A DNA stretch of 64,000 nucleotides from Lentzea alba (GTDB lineage Bacteria > Actinomycetota > Actinomycetes > Mycobacteriales > Pseudonocardiaceae): assembly GCF_011067745.1 (NCBI RefSeq), contig NZ_JAAMPJ010000007.1:230601-294600 (forward strand), in the 5' to 3' direction. Shown here piece by piece: positions 50,219 through 59,061 of the stretch (position 1 is its first letter; each line of letters starts with the position of its first letter). The notes under the pieces were generated by a model. It did not search any database, had not been told where the DNA came from, and worked only from the letters and a program-made list of their open reading frames with translations. The position numbers and the translations under genes were made by a program.

Positions 50219-51817
50219 TCACGGCAGGGTGCCGTTGCGGCGCAGGTGGTCTCGCGCGTGTTCGATGGCCTCGGGCGTGCTGGCGAACGTTCGCACCCCG
50301 TGGGTCTCCAACTGTCGGCGGTGCTCGTCGCGCACGCCGGAGAGCAGCACGGTGACGCCCCTGTGTTCCAGTCTCTCGACGGCGTCCCGCAGGACCAGCG
50401 CGCCGGTCCCGTCCATTGCCGACACGTGGGACATGCGCAGTATCACCACGGAGACCGCCGAGATCTCGGTGAGCTCCAGGAGGAAGCGGTGTGCCGCAGC
50501 GAAGAACAGCGGTCCGTCCAACCGGTAGGCAACGATGTGCTGCGCGAGCAGTTCATGTTCCTCCTGGGTGTGGTCGCCGGGCTCCAGCGGTTCCTCGTCG
50601 ATCCGCGCCGACCTGGCGACGGCGCGCAGCGCCAGCCCTCCCGCCACGACGAGACCGAGGATCACGGCGGTGACCAGGTCGAGTGCCAGCGTCGCGAGTG
50701 CGGTGAGGGCGAGCACCACCGCGTCGGAGCGGTTCGCACGCATCAGCACCCGCACGGAACCCACCTCGACCATCCGCACCGCCGTGGCAAGCAGAACGCC
50801 AGCCAGCACGGCCAACGGGATGCGTTCGACCACAGAGGCCGCGGCCAGCATGATGGCTGCGAGCGTCGCGGCGTGCACCAGGGCCGCGAGTCGCGAGCTC
50901 GCACCGGACCGGACGTTGACCGCCGTCCTCGCGATCGCGGCGGTCGCGGGCACGCCACCGAACATCGGCGTGATGACGTTCGCGATGCCCTGGCCGAAGA
51001 GCTCTCGGTCGGGGTCGTGCCGCTGGTTCACGCTCATGCCGTCGGCGACCGTCGCGGACAGCAGGCTCTCCAACGCGGCGAGCGCGGCCACGGCGACTGC
51101 GGACGGAAGCAGCGACCACAGCGCGCCGAAGTCCAAAAAGGACAGTGAAGGCGCCGGCAGGAACGCGGGCAACGTGCCGATTCGCGGCACGGGCAGGGAC
51201 CAGATCTCCGCGACCACCGTGCCCGCCGCGACGGCCAGCAGCGAGAACGGGATCGCCGGTTTCCAGCGCGCGCCGACGAGCATGATCGCGACGACTCCGC
51301 CCGCGAGGGCGACCGCTGGCAGGGCCGGGCCGGAACCGAACGCGTGGACCGCGTTCACCACGACGTTGTGCCCGTCCGGGGTGGGCACACCGAGTGCCGC
51401 TGGGATCTGCTGCAACGCGATGACAGCAGCGATCCCGATGGTGAAGCCCTCGACCACCGGAGCAGGTACGTACCGCATGTAGCGCCCGGCTCTGGCCACA
51501 GCCAGGGCGAGTAGCAGCACACCCGCGAGCAGGCCGACGGTGAGCACGCCGCCCGGCCCGAACGTCGCGACGATCGGCACCAGCACCACCGTCATCGCGC
51601 CGGTGGGACCGGACACCTGCAGGCTCGAGCCGCCGAAGACCGCGGCCAAGGCGCCCGCGACGATCGCGGTGGCCAGCCCGGCGGCGGCGCCGAGGCCCGA
51701 CGCCACCCCGAACCCCAGTGCCAGCGGCAAAGCCACGACCGCGACCGTCAACCCCGCGACGACATCTCTCGGCGTCGCGGCCGACCAGTCCGCCTTGACG
51801 GGCAGGAAGGCTCTCAC
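50219..51817 (-). CDS. SulP/SLC26-family inorganic anion transporter with STAS domain
   Basis: A 532-residue membrane protein. About 400 residues form the SulP core (ten or more hydrophobic segments; VSGPTGAMTVVL in the first third), and the cytoplasmic STAS domain covers about 425-532 (HVSAMDGTGALVLRDAVERL). The family carries sulphate, bicarbonate or other anions. The GTG start overlaps the ArsR-type gene by 4 bp. The anion cannot be told from sequence. Confidence 0.88.
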   Translation of the reverse strand: MRAFLPVKADWSAATPRDVVAGLTVAVVALPLALGFGVASGLGAAAGLATAIVAGALAAVFGGSSLQVSGPTGAMTVVLVPIVATFGPGGVLTVGLLAGVLLLALAVARAGRYMRYVPAPVVEGFTIGIAAVIALQQIPAALGVPTPDGHNVVVNAVHAFGSGPALPAVALAGGVVAIMLVGARWKPAIPFSLLAVAAGTVVAEIWSLPVPRIGTLPAFLPAPSLSFLDFGALWSLLPSAVAVAALAALESLLSATVADGMSVNQRHDPDRELFGQGIANVITPMFGGVPATAAIARTAVNVRSGASSRLAALVHAATLAAIMLAAASVVERIPLAVLAGVLLATAVRMVEVGSVRVLMRANRSDAVVLALTALATLALDLVTAVILGLVVAGGLALRAVARSARIDEEPLEPGDHTQEEHELLAQHIVAYRLDGPLFFAAAHRFLLELTEISAVSVVILRMSHVSAMDGTGALVLRDAVERLEHRGVTVLLSGVRDEHRRQLETHGVRTFASTPEAIEHARDHLRRNGTLP

Positions 51818-52146
51818 GCGGAATCCTCGCGCAACTGCGCCAGCAACTCGTTCTGCCCAACCAGCAGCTCCGTCAGGATCCTCCTGGCCGCCTTCATCAG
51901 ATCGGCCACGTCCGCACCCGCGAGCGCGTACACCACCGTCGAACCTTCACGAGTCGCAGTCACGATGCCGGACCTGCGCAACACGGCCAGCTGCGCGGAG
52001 AGGTTGGAGGCCTCGACCTCGATCTCGGCGAGCAGATCACGCACCGCTTTCGGGCCGTCCTGCAACAACTCCAGCACCCGGATGCGCACGGGGTGGCCGA
52101 GCATCCGGAAGAACTCGGCCTTCGCCTGGTACAGCGGAACCGGCAC
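51814..52146 (-). CDS. ArsR-family transcriptional repressor
   Basis: A 110-residue winged-helix protein; the recognition helix lies in VEASNLSAQLAVLRRSGIV (about residues 45-63). It has no cysteine, so it does not use the usual ArsR/SmtB thiol metal site. It is translationally coupled to the SulP gene (GTGA). A perfect palindrome 83 bp upstream of its start is the obvious operator, making this a self-regulated repressor-transporter pair. Confidence 0.87.
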   Translation of the reverse strand: MPVPLYQAKAEFFRMLGHPVRIRVLELLQDGPKAVRDLLAEIEVEASNLSAQLAVLRRSGIVTATREGSTVVYALAGADVADLMKAARRILTELLVGQNELLAQLREDSA

Positions 52147-52228
52147 CGCTCAGCCCTCCTCGGGGGCGTCGACCGCCACCCCGTACTCGTCTTGCCGCCC
52201 CACCGCCCGGCGCACGGGACCACGACCT

Positions 52229-52256
52229 GTCGAATTGAATATTTCTTCAATTCGAC
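52229..52256. promoter_or_regulatory. Perfect 11-bp-arm palindrome, ArsR-type operator
   Basis: GTCGAATTGAA (52229-52239) and TTCAATTCGAC (52246-52256) are exact inverted repeats around a 6-bp centre. It is an AT-rich island in GC-rich DNA, upstream of the ArsR-SulP operon. Confidence 0.8.
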
Positions 52257-52348
52257 ACTATACAACCCCGTCAACCGCAGCTCTGCGACCTGATCCCCCA
52301 CCACCTCAGGTCGCCTCACTCGCGGGATCCAAGTCCTCGCACAAGCAG

Positions 52349-52380
52349 AAAGGCGCCGGGAGGGGGAGCCCGGCGCCTTT
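52349..52380. terminator. Terminator of the CBS/BON gene group
   Basis: AAAGGCGCCGGG and CCCGGCGCCTTT form a perfect 12-bp stem with an 8-base loop, just beyond the last minus-strand frame of the group. Confidence 0.8.
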
Positions 52381-52393
52381 CGCTTGTTCTTCC

Positions 52394-52504
52394 CTACGAC
52401 CTCCCTCCCCAGCGGAAGCAGGAGACCGGCCCGACGAAGTTCACCGCGATCGCAAGGGCCCACCACAACTTGCGACCACGTATGAACTCCGTGGGCCGCG
52501 TCAA
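52394..52504 (-). CDS. Possible 36-residue membrane peptide, PLDc_N-like
   Basis: A TTG start overlapping the stop of the CBS gene (TTGA) gives MTRPTEFIRGRKLWWALAIA, then VNFVGPVSCFRWGGRS. The one membrane segment plus NFVGP resembles the small PLDc_N domain of actinomycete membrane proteins. There is no clear ribosome site, so it depends on coupling with the upstream gene. It could equally be a chance frame. Confidence 0.4.
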   Translation of the reverse strand: MTRPTEFIRGRKLWWALAIAVNFVGPVSCFRWGGRS

Positions 52505-53121
52505 CTCCCCACGCGCGCCTGTTCGCTGACGAACTGAACATCGGTCACGCCTGCGATCGCGCGCACGAGCACCTCGGCCACGTGTCGTTCGGTGGCGTTG
52601 CCCATCTTGTCCACGATGGACACCTTGCCGCCGGAAACAGCTACCTGCCAGCGTCGCGGGCCGCCGACGACGCCGAGCCGGTTGCGGATCTCGGCCTCGA
52701 CGACCCAGTCCGCGCGGGTGATCGAGCGGAGCATGTCGCGGCGAGTCACGATGCCCGCGAGACGCCCCTCGTGGACGACCGGCACGCTGCGCACACCGTG
52801 CTCGAGCATGAGGTCGGCGACCTCGGCGAGGTCGGTGTTCGGGTCCACCGTCACCGCCGGCCTGACCATCACCTGCGCGACCACGTCCCCTGGCGCCTGC
52901 CTGACCTCGGCAGGTTCCCCGTGCACGAGCCACCTCGGGTCCTGCGGCAGGCGGTCCTGCAGCAGCTCGACCTCGCTGACCACGCCTACCAACGTGCCTG
53001 CGGTATCCACGACCGGCAGCGCAGTGAAGCCGCGTTCGGCGAGCAGATGGGCGGCTTCACGCGCCGACGTCTCCGGGAACACCACAACCACGTCGGTGGT
53101 CATCACGTCTCTGGTCCTCAT
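52501..53121 (-). CDS. CBS-pair and BON-domain protein
   Basis: A 206-residue protein with two CBS motifs (about 5-55 and 80-130; DVMTTDVVVVFPETSAREAA and VMVRPAVTVDPNTDLAEVA) and a BON domain at 140-200 (NRLGVVGGPRRWQVAVSGG). CBS pairs bind adenine nucleotides, and BON domains contact membranes or partners. It follows the next CBS/BON gene by 9 bp. Such proteins occur in mycobacterial dormancy regulons. Confidence 0.85.
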   Translation of the reverse strand: MRTRDVMTTDVVVVFPETSAREAAHLLAERGFTALPVVDTAGTLVGVVSEVELLQDRLPQDPRWLVHGEPAEVRQAPGDVVAQVMVRPAVTVDPNTDLAEVADLMLEHGVRSVPVVHEGRLAGIVTRRDMLRSITRADWVVEAEIRNRLGVVGGPRRWQVAVSGGKVSIVDKMGNATERHVAEVLVRAIAGVTDVQFVSEQARVGS

Positions 53122-53130
53122 GGCGCTCCT

Positions 53131-53817
53131 TCAGCCGAAGATCTCGGTCTGGCGGGTGTGAGTGGTGTCGTTCCACTCAGGACGGAGGTTGTTGTGCACG
53201 TCGACCACACCCGGCAGGACGCGCACGAGGTGTTCGGCGATCTCGACCTCGCTCTGCCGCTCCAACTTCCCCCGCACCGACACCACGCCGTCGGTCACCG
53301 CCACGTAGATGGAGTCCGGGTCCACCCACAACATCCGGCCGAAGACCTCGTCGCGGATCGTGGTGCGCAGCTCCTCGTCGTCACGCAGGAAGAGCTTGAG
53401 CAGGTCACGGCGAGACAGCACGCCGACCAATGCGCCGTCGGCGTCGATCACGAAGAGTCTGCGGACTCCCGCCGCGGCCAGTTCACGAGCGGCAACGCTG
53501 ACGGCGAGATCCGGCGAAATGCTCTTCACCGGCGACGTCATCACGTCGCGGGCGGTCACCCCGCCCGCCTGCTCCCACCTGTGTTTCTCGGCGCCGCCCG
53601 CGAACAAGCCCGGCCGGTCGGCGGTTCCACCGCGGAACTCCTCCTTCGGCATCAGGTCAGCCTCGGACACGACTCCGACGGGGTAGCCGCCGTCGAGCAC
53701 CGGTACGGCACTGATCTTGTTGTTCTCCAGCAGCTGCACGAGTTCCTTGAACGAGCTGCCGACATCTGCGGTGATCACCTCACGTGTCATCAGCGAGGCG
53801 ACTGTCGGTTCACGCAT
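53131..53817 (-). CDS. CBS-pair and BON-domain protein, first gene of the pair
   Basis: A 228-residue protein: CBS 1 at about 5-55 (SLMTREVITADVGSSFKELV), CBS 2 at 88-140 (DVMTSPVKSISPDLAVSVAA), and BON at 150-210 (GRMLWVDPDSIYVAVTDGVVSVRG). The ATG follows GGAGGG. The promoter gap to the divergent nitroreductase gene holds a DosR-like box, so low oxygen or similar stress may induce both. Two related copies in tandem suggest a heteromer. Confidence 0.86.
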   Translation of the reverse strand: MREPTVASLMTREVITADVGSSFKELVQLLENNKISAVPVLDGGYPVGVVSEADLMPKEEFRGGTADRPGLFAGGAEKHRWEQAGGVTARDVMTSPVKSISPDLAVSVAARELAAAGVRRLFVIDADGALVGVLSRRDLLKLFLRDDEELRTTIRDEVFGRMLWVDPDSIYVAVTDGVVSVRGKLERQSEVEIAEHLVRVLPGVVDVHNNLRPEWNDTTHTRQTEIFG

Positions 53818-53928
53818 GACACCCTCCGGCGATCTCTGGTCTCTGTGCCTTCAAGCCTTCTCGCGGGTACTGCCGGCGAACACCTCCCAAGGGCGCGGCC
53901 TGGCCGTGACGCGGGTCCCGGCCAGGCC

Positions 53929-53942
53929 GGGACGTAGGCCCC
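53929..53942. promoter_or_regulatory. DosR/DevR-like box between CBS and nitroreductase genes
   Basis: GGGACGTAGGCCCC fits the DosR core GGGACTTNNGNCCC at all fixed positions but one. It lies 61 bp before the nitroreductase start and 112 bp before the CBS start. Confidence 0.6.
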
Positions 53943-54002
53943 TCACCCGCGCCCGCTCGTGCTGCGAACTTCAAGGCAGGACTTCAACTGGAGGTGAGCG
54001 GC

Positions 54003-54998
54003 ATGGACCGCGGTCAGCCGGATGAGACGACGGTGCGAGCGGCGGTGGCACTCGCCGCACGCGCGCCGTCGGTGCACAACTCCCAGCCGTGGCGCTGGGA
54101 AGTCGGTGCACGCAGCCTGCACCTGTATGCCGATCGCGCCCGCACGCTGCCCGCGACCGACCCCCTTGGCGCTGACCTGATCGTCAGCTGCGGTGCCGCG
54201 CTGCACCACCTGCGGGTCGGACTCGCCGCACTCGGCTGGCGAGCGAAGGTGCACCGGCTGCCCAACCCCGCGCTGCCCGACCACCTGGCCGCGATCGAGT
54301 TCATGCCGTTCGAGCCGAGCGCGTCACACGTGGCACTGGCAGCCGCGATTCCGCGCAGGCGCACGGATCGCCGAGCCTTCTCCTCGTGGCCGGCGCCGGA
54401 CGAGATCCTGCAACAGCTCGTGGTGGTCGCCCGCGCCGAAGGCGTCGAAGCCCACGTCGTGACCGGGAAGGCACGCGACGAGCTCCTGGCCGCGATCGGC
54501 AAGGCAGCCGACGTCCAGGCAGCCGACCCCGCCTACCACGCCGAGATCCGGCAGTGGAGTGGCGTGTACCCCGGCGCCGCGGCCGGGGTTCCGGCCGCGA
54601 ACATACCTGCGGGGTCGCACCAGTACGGCAACCTCAGGATGCGCGAGTTCGCCCCTGGATCACTGCTTCAAACACGCCAGACCGTGCTCGGTGAGGACGC
54701 GGGAACACTCCTCGTGCTGAGCACGTCGTCCGACGACGACCTGTCCCGGCTGCGAGCCGGAGAGGCGACGAGCGCGGTGTTGCTGGAGGCCACGGCGGCC
54801 GGCCTGGCCACCTGCCCGCTGAGCCAGCCGCTCGAGGTCGTCGAGACCAGGGAGCTGGTGCGCGACGAGGTTCTCGGTGGCGCCACCTGCCCCCAACTGG
54901 TGATCCGCGTCGGCTGGGCCGGGTTCAACGCCGATCCGCTGCCCGCCACTCCCCGCCGCCCCGTCGTCGACCTTCTCCGCGACCAGGAGCAGAAGTGA
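54003..54998 (+). CDS. Acg-type nitroreductase family protein
   Basis: A 331-residue flavin-fold protein of the Acg/Rv2032 group, longer than ordinary nitroreductases (about 200). The N-terminal half has ARAPSVHNSQPWRWEV, the family's FMN-region motif; the second half has SLLQTRQTVLGEDAG and ECATSAVLLEATAAGLATCPLSQPLE-like features. Many Acg proteins have lost enzymatic activity and may store or sequester flavin. The ATG follows GGAGG eight bases upstream. The promoter has a DosR-like box, as in mycobacteria where acg is a dormancy gene. Confidence 0.82.
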   Translation: MDRGQPDETTVRAAVALAARAPSVHNSQPWRWEVGARSLHLYADRARTLPATDPLGADLIVSCGAALHHLRVGLAALGWRAKVHRLPNPALPDHLAAIEFMPFEPSASHVALAAAIPRRRTDRRAFSSWPAPDEILQQLVVVARAEGVEAHVVTGKARDELLAAIGKAADVQAADPAYHAEIRQWSGVYPGAAAGVPAANIPAGSHQYGNLRMREFAPGSLLQTRQTVLGEDAGTLLVLSTSSDDDLSRLRAGEATSAVLLEATAAGLATCPLSQPLEVVETRELVRDEVLGGATCPQLVIRVGWAGFNADPLPATPRRPVVDLLRDQEQK

Positions 54999-55090
54999 CC
55001 ACCTACATCCGCGACTTCGCCCCCTCGGCAAGATCCGCGAGGCCCTCCCCGCAGCTGCTGGAGGGGTGCGCTGAACGAACGACGTCGTGA
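54995..55090 (+). CDS. Possible 31-residue downstream frame
   Basis: A GTG overlapping the nitroreductase stop (GTGA) with AGGAG five bases upstream gives MTTYIRDFAPSARSARPSPQ and a short tail. If one base is skipped the frame continues as LGKIREALPAAAGGVR. It may be a broken small gene; no family recognised. Confidence 0.3.
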   Translation: MTTYIRDFAPSARSARPSPQLLEGCAERTTS

Positions 55091-55105
55091 CGTCCCGGAC
55101 TGGTC

Positions 55106-55119
55106 GGGACCTAGGACCG
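55106..55119. promoter_or_regulatory. DosR/DevR-like box upstream of the DoxX-like gene
   Basis: GGGACCTAGGACCG keeps the GGGAC half and most of the second half of the DosR core. It is 60 bp before the DoxX-like start, the same spacing as at 53929 and 63043. Confidence 0.5.
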
Positions 55120-55178
55120 CGTTGCGGTCTCGCTCCACTGAGAACACTCAGGTCCAGAGTACTTCCTGGGAGGTAACG

Positions 55179-55730
55179 ATGTCCGTTGTTGAAGCTCCGA
55201 CCCGCAGCCGTACCGGCACGGCCGCGAGATCCCTGGCGGTCCTGCGCATCGCGACCGGGCTGCTGTTCCTCTGGGCGTTCGCCGACAAGGCTTTCGGCCT
55301 CGGCTACGCCACGCAGAGCAAGAACGCCTGGTTCTCCGGCGGCTCACCGACCAAGGGCTTCCTCAGCCGCGTCGACGTCGGCCCGTTCGAGTCGACGTTC
55401 CACGCCTGGGCAGGAACGTGGTGGGCCGACATCCTGTTCATGGCCGGGCTGTTCGCGATCGGCGTGGCCGTGACTCTCGGCATCGGGCTGCGGATCTCGG
55501 CGGCCGCCGGTGCGGTGATGATGGTGCTGATGTGGGCCGCGGAGTGGCCGCCCGCGCAGCACAACTCGGTCGGCGAGGCCACCATGTCCACCAACCCGAT
55601 CATCGACTACCACGTCGTCTACGCGCTGGTCCTGATCGCGCTGGCGGCCACGGCAGCTGGAGCCACGTGGGGTGTCGCCCGCTGGTGGGCGAGCCTGCCG
55701 ATCGTGAAAGCCAACTCCTGGCTGCGGTGA
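55179..55730 (+). CDS. DoxX-like integral membrane protein
   Basis: A 183-residue membrane protein with four hydrophobic segments (about 18-40, 75-97, 103-125, 145-170). The first, VLRIATGLLFLWAFADKAFG, is typical of DoxX/DoxD proteins linked to redox or respiration. The ATG follows GGGAGG. The gene has its own DosR-like box and is convergent with the Rv1733c-like gene. Confidence 0.78.
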   Translation: MSVVEAPTRSRTGTAARSLAVLRIATGLLFLWAFADKAFGLGYATQSKNAWFSGGSPTKGFLSRVDVGPFESTFHAWAGTWWADILFMAGLFAIGVAVTLGIGLRISAAAGAVMMVLMWAAEWPPAQHNSVGEATMSTNPIIDYHVVYALVLIALAATAAGATWGVARWWASLPIVKANSWLR

Positions 55731-55744
55731 ACGCAGCTACGGCA

Positions 55745-55770
55745 GGGGCGCTGCGGCTACGCGGCGCCCC
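55745..55770. terminator. Hairpin between convergent DoxX-like and Rv1733c-like genes
   Basis: GGGGCGC (55745-55751) and GCGCCCC (55764-55770) form a 7-bp stem. No T tract, so only a probable terminator. Confidence 0.5.
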
Positions 55771-55847
55771 ATTCCGCATGCGGCTGCTGTTCTCCCGATG
55801 AGCCCCGAGGAACCTGCAGGAATTCGGCGACCCCTTGCCGACGTGAC

Positions 55848-56435
55848 CTACCGGCCGGTCCAGTCCGGCGCGGTCAGCTCCCACTCGAGCTTCCACCAGC
55901 GCAGGCGGATCCGCATGTGCAGGAACCGGATCACGACGTAGAGCAACGCCATCGCACCAGAAACCCCGCCCCACAGCAGGAAGGCCATGACGAACGCGCT
56001 GATCACCGCGCCGTCGCTCGTCATCGGCGGCTCGACCACCTCACCGCCGCGGTCGATCCAGATACGCACGACGGCACCTCTCGCGGCGTCGTGAGGAGCC
56101 GGCACGAGGCCTTCTCGGACCGTGCCATCTGGCAGCCGGTAGGTCGCGATCACCGACGTCGTCTCCACCGCGCCTTCGCTGCGACCGGTCATCTCTGGAG
56201 CGTCCTCGACGAGCACGGCGTCAACCTGGGTTCTGTTCGCCTGCTCGACCTCGACTCGCGACTCGTACGCCGCGTACGCCTCCGATCCCACGGCGCCCGC
56301 CACCGGGACAGCGAGGGACGCCACCACGACTCCCAGCGCGAGCACCGCGCCCTCGATCCGGTCGCCGCAGGTGGCGAGCGGGTTGCGGCCGGGGAAGACA
56401 CGGCGGAAGAGCCGGGACATCGGATTCGGGGTCAT
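55848..56435 (-). CDS. Two-segment membrane protein, Rv1733c-like
   Basis: A 195-residue protein with the N-terminus MTPNPMSRLFRRVFPGRNPLA, a first membrane segment at about 30-52 and a second at about 138-162, and an outside domain between. Layout and the start FRRVFPGRNPL resemble Rv1733c, a DosR-regulon protein of unknown function. The ATG at 56435 has GGAGG six bases away. It lies 103 bp after the P-type ATPase gene and could share its transcript. Confidence 0.75.
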   Translation of the reverse strand: MTPNPMSRLFRRVFPGRNPLATCGDRIEGAVLALGVVVASLAVPVAGAVGSEAYAAYESRVEVEQANRTQVDAVLVEDAPEMTGRSEGAVETTSVIATYRLPDGTVREGLVPAPHDAARGAVVRIWIDRGGEVVEPPMTSDGAVISAFVMAFLLWGGVSGAMALLYVVIRFLHMRIRLRWWKLEWELTAPDWTGR

Positions 56436-56538
56436 CATCCACCTCCACCACCAAGACTTCCGGGTGGGCGCGGGCAAGGCCACGATCCGCGCGACCGGTG
56501 GCCTTCACCCACTCCTGCAGCGCTCGTAGACTTCGCGC

Positions 56539-59061
56539 TCAGCCCGCCCATGTGCGTTGCCGCCACTTCTCCAGCTCCACGACGACGTACGCCGCCGCGC
56601 TCAGGATGAAGACCACCAGCCAGGGCTGCCAACCGAGCGGCGCGGTGTGGAACAGCGCGTTCATGAAGGGCACGTAGGTCAGCAGCAGCTGCAGGCCCAC
56701 GGTCAGCGCGACGCCTACGAGCAGCCACCGGTTCGGCCCGGTGCTCGGCCGCCACCGTTCCAGCGACCGGCAGTTGACCAGGTAGGCGATCTGGGCTCCG
56801 ACGAACACGTTCACCGCCACGGTCCGCGCGACCTCCAAGGTGGCGCCCGACGCGAGCTGCCAGCGGAACGCGCCGAACGAGCAGACGAGCAGGATCGCGG
56901 AGACGAACACGATGCGGCCGACGAGCTGCCGGGTCAGCAGCGGGAGCGAAGGCGGAAGCGGTGGGCGGCTCATCACGTTGGGCTCGCGCGGTTCGAACGC
57001 CAATGTCAGTCCTAATGCGACAGCGGTGGTCATGTTGATCCACAGGATCTGCACCGGCAGGATCGGCAGCGCTGCGCCGAGCAGGATCGCCGTGAGGATC
57101 ACCAGGCCCTCCGCCATGTTGGTGGGCAACGTCCAGATGATGAACTTGCGCAGGTTGTCGAAGACCGCACGACCTTCCTCCACAGCGGCGCGGATCGAGG
57201 CGAAGTTGTCGTCGGTCAGCACCATGTCCGCCGCCTGCTTGGCGACCTCGGTGCCACCGCGACCCATCGCCACCCCGATGTCCGCACGCCGCAGCGCGGG
57301 CGCGTCGTTCACGCCGTCACCGGTCATCGCGACCACGTCTCCCCCGGCCTGGATCTCCTTGACCAGCCGCAGTTTCTCCTCGGGCGCGACGCGGGCGTGG
57401 ACGTCGGTGATGCCGAACTCCGCGGCGATGGCGCGGGCGGTGGCCGGGTGGTCGCCGGTGATCATCTTGACCTCGATGCCCGCCGCTTGGCAGGCGCGCA
57501 CGGCCTCGATCGCTTCTGGCCGGGCGGGGTCGTGCATGGCGACGACGCCGAGCAGTTGGACGTTGCCCTGCAGTCCTTCCTCGGTGAGTTCGACGCCCGC
57601 CGCGCGGCCGATCGCGAGCACACGCAGGCCGGCGTGAGCCAGTTCCTCCGCTTCGGCGCAGTGGTCAAGTCCAGCCAGCGCGAGGACACGTTCGACGGCG
57701 CCCTTGACGTACACGACGTCGTTGGCGTGCCGGGTCGCCATGAACAGGCGTTCCGAGCTGAACGGCAAGGCGTCCAGCCGTTCGGGCACGTCCGCGCTGT
57801 CCAGACCGGCCTTGCGGGCCGCCACGACGAGCGCGGCCTCGGTCGGGTCGCCGACCGGCACCCAGCGTCCCTCGTCTTCCACCACGCGGGCGTCGTTGCA
57901 CGCCAGACCCGCCAGCAGGAGCTCGCGCAACGCCGGCGTCGCCGACGGTGAGATGGTTCCGGTGGGCTCGTAGCCGATGCCGGACAGGTCGAACCGCGTT
58001 CCTGCGGCCACGACGGTGCTGACCGTCATCGCGTTGGCCGTCAGGGTTCCGGTCTTGTCGGTGCAGATCACGGTGGTGCTGCCGAGGGTCTCGACGGCGG
58101 GCAGCCTGCGGATGATCGCGTTGCGCCGGGCCATGCGGGCCACGCCGATCGCGAGTGTCACGGTGACGGCGGCGGGCAGTCCTTCGGGGATCGCGCCGAC
58201 GGCCAGCGCCACGGCGGCGGTGACCATCGCGGCGAGTGGTTCGCCGCGCAGCACGCCGACGACGACGCTGACCGCGGCGAGCCCGAGGATCACCACGGTC
58301 AGGATCTGGCTGAAGCGCGCGAGCTTGCGGGTCAGCGGCGTCTGCACGGTCGTGGTCGTGCTGACGAGCCGATGCACGCGACCGATCTCGGTGTCGGCAC
58401 CGGTGGCGACCACGACACCGCGTCCACCGCCCGCGGTCACCAGCGTGCCGGAGTAGGCCATGTTGGCGCGGTCGGCCAGCGCGGTGTCCGAGGGCAATGC
58501 GACCGGACTCTTCGCCACCGCGACGGACTCGCCGGTCAGCGCCGACTCGTCGATGCGCAGTTCCTCGGTGCCCATCAGCCGGAGGTCGGCACCCACTTGG
58601 TCTCCCGCCTCCAGCAGAACGACGTCGCCCGGCACGAGTTCCGCCGACGACACCCGTGCCGGGAGCCCGTCGCGCACCACCGTGACCTCGGTGCGCACCA
58701 TGGCCACCAGTGCGTTCAGCGCACGCTCGGCGCGCGCCTCCTGGATGAACCCGACGATGGCGTTGACCACGACGACGCCGAACACCACGGACGCGTCGAC
58801 GACCTCGCCGAGTGCCGCCGTGATCCCGCCGGCCGCCAGCAGCACGTAGATGAGCGGGTGGTGCAACTGCTGGAGCAGCCGCACCACCCAGCTCGGTCCG
58901 CGCCGCGCGGGCAGTTCGTTGGGCCCGAGTTCAGCCAGGCGCTCCTGCCACTGGACGGTGGAGAGCCCGGTGGCCTCGTCGGTCTCGGCGATCAGGACGA
59001 CCTCGGCCACCGGCAGTCCGTGGTGGACGACGTCCTCGCGGTCAGCTGTGGACAGCGGCAC
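56539..59061 (-). CDS. P-type cation-transporting ATPase, CtpF-like (P2 type)
   Basis: An 840-residue ATPase with TGES (176-179), PEGLP (292-296), phosphorylation motif DKTGT (335-339), TGDGVNDAPAL hinge motif and about eight to ten membrane segments. It has no N-terminal heavy-metal domain; PEGLP and the N-terminal cation_ATPase_N region (TGLSTVQWQERLAELGPNEL) place it with Ca2+/Na+-type P2 pumps. Mycobacterial CtpF, a DosR gene, is of this kind. The GTG start overlaps the end of the CBS gene by 20 bp, so translation is coupled. Confidence 0.87.
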   Translation of the reverse strand: MPLSTADREDVVHHGLPVAEVVLIAETDEATGLSTVQWQERLAELGPNELPARRGPSWVVRLLQQLHHPLIYVLLAAGGITAALGEVVDASVVFGVVVVNAIVGFIQEARAERALNALVAMVRTEVTVVRDGLPARVSSAELVPGDVVLLEAGDQVGADLRLMGTEELRIDESALTGESVAVAKSPVALPSDTALADRANMAYSGTLVTAGGGRGVVVATGADTEIGRVHRLVSTTTTVQTPLTRKLARFSQILTVVILGLAAVSVVVGVLRGEPLAAMVTAAVALAVGAIPEGLPAAVTVTLAIGVARMARRNAIIRRLPAVETLGSTTVICTDKTGTLTANAMTVSTVVAAGTRFDLSGIGYEPTGTISPSATPALRELLLAGLACNDARVVEDEGRWVPVGDPTEAALVVAARKAGLDSADVPERLDALPFSSERLFMATRHANDVVYVKGAVERVLALAGLDHCAEAEELAHAGLRVLAIGRAAGVELTEEGLQGNVQLLGVVAMHDPARPEAIEAVRACQAAGIEVKMITGDHPATARAIAAEFGITDVHARVAPEEKLRLVKEIQAGGDVVAMTGDGVNDAPALRRADIGVAMGRGGTEVAKQAADMVLTDDNFASIRAAVEEGRAVFDNLRKFIIWTLPTNMAEGLVILTAILLGAALPILPVQILWINMTTAVALGLTLAFEPREPNVMSRPPLPPSLPLLTRQLVGRIVFVSAILLVCSFGAFRWQLASGATLEVARTVAVNVFVGAQIAYLVNCRSLERWRPSTGPNRWLLVGVALTVGLQLLLTYVPFMNALFHTAPLGWQPWLVVFILSAAAYVVVELEKWRQRTWAG

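Larger units (their letters stand above)
52147..52393. other. Promoter and terminator region between ArsR and the CBS gene group
   Basis: Contains the palindromic operator (52229-52256) and a terminator (52349-52380). Nothing else stands out. Confidence 0.7.
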
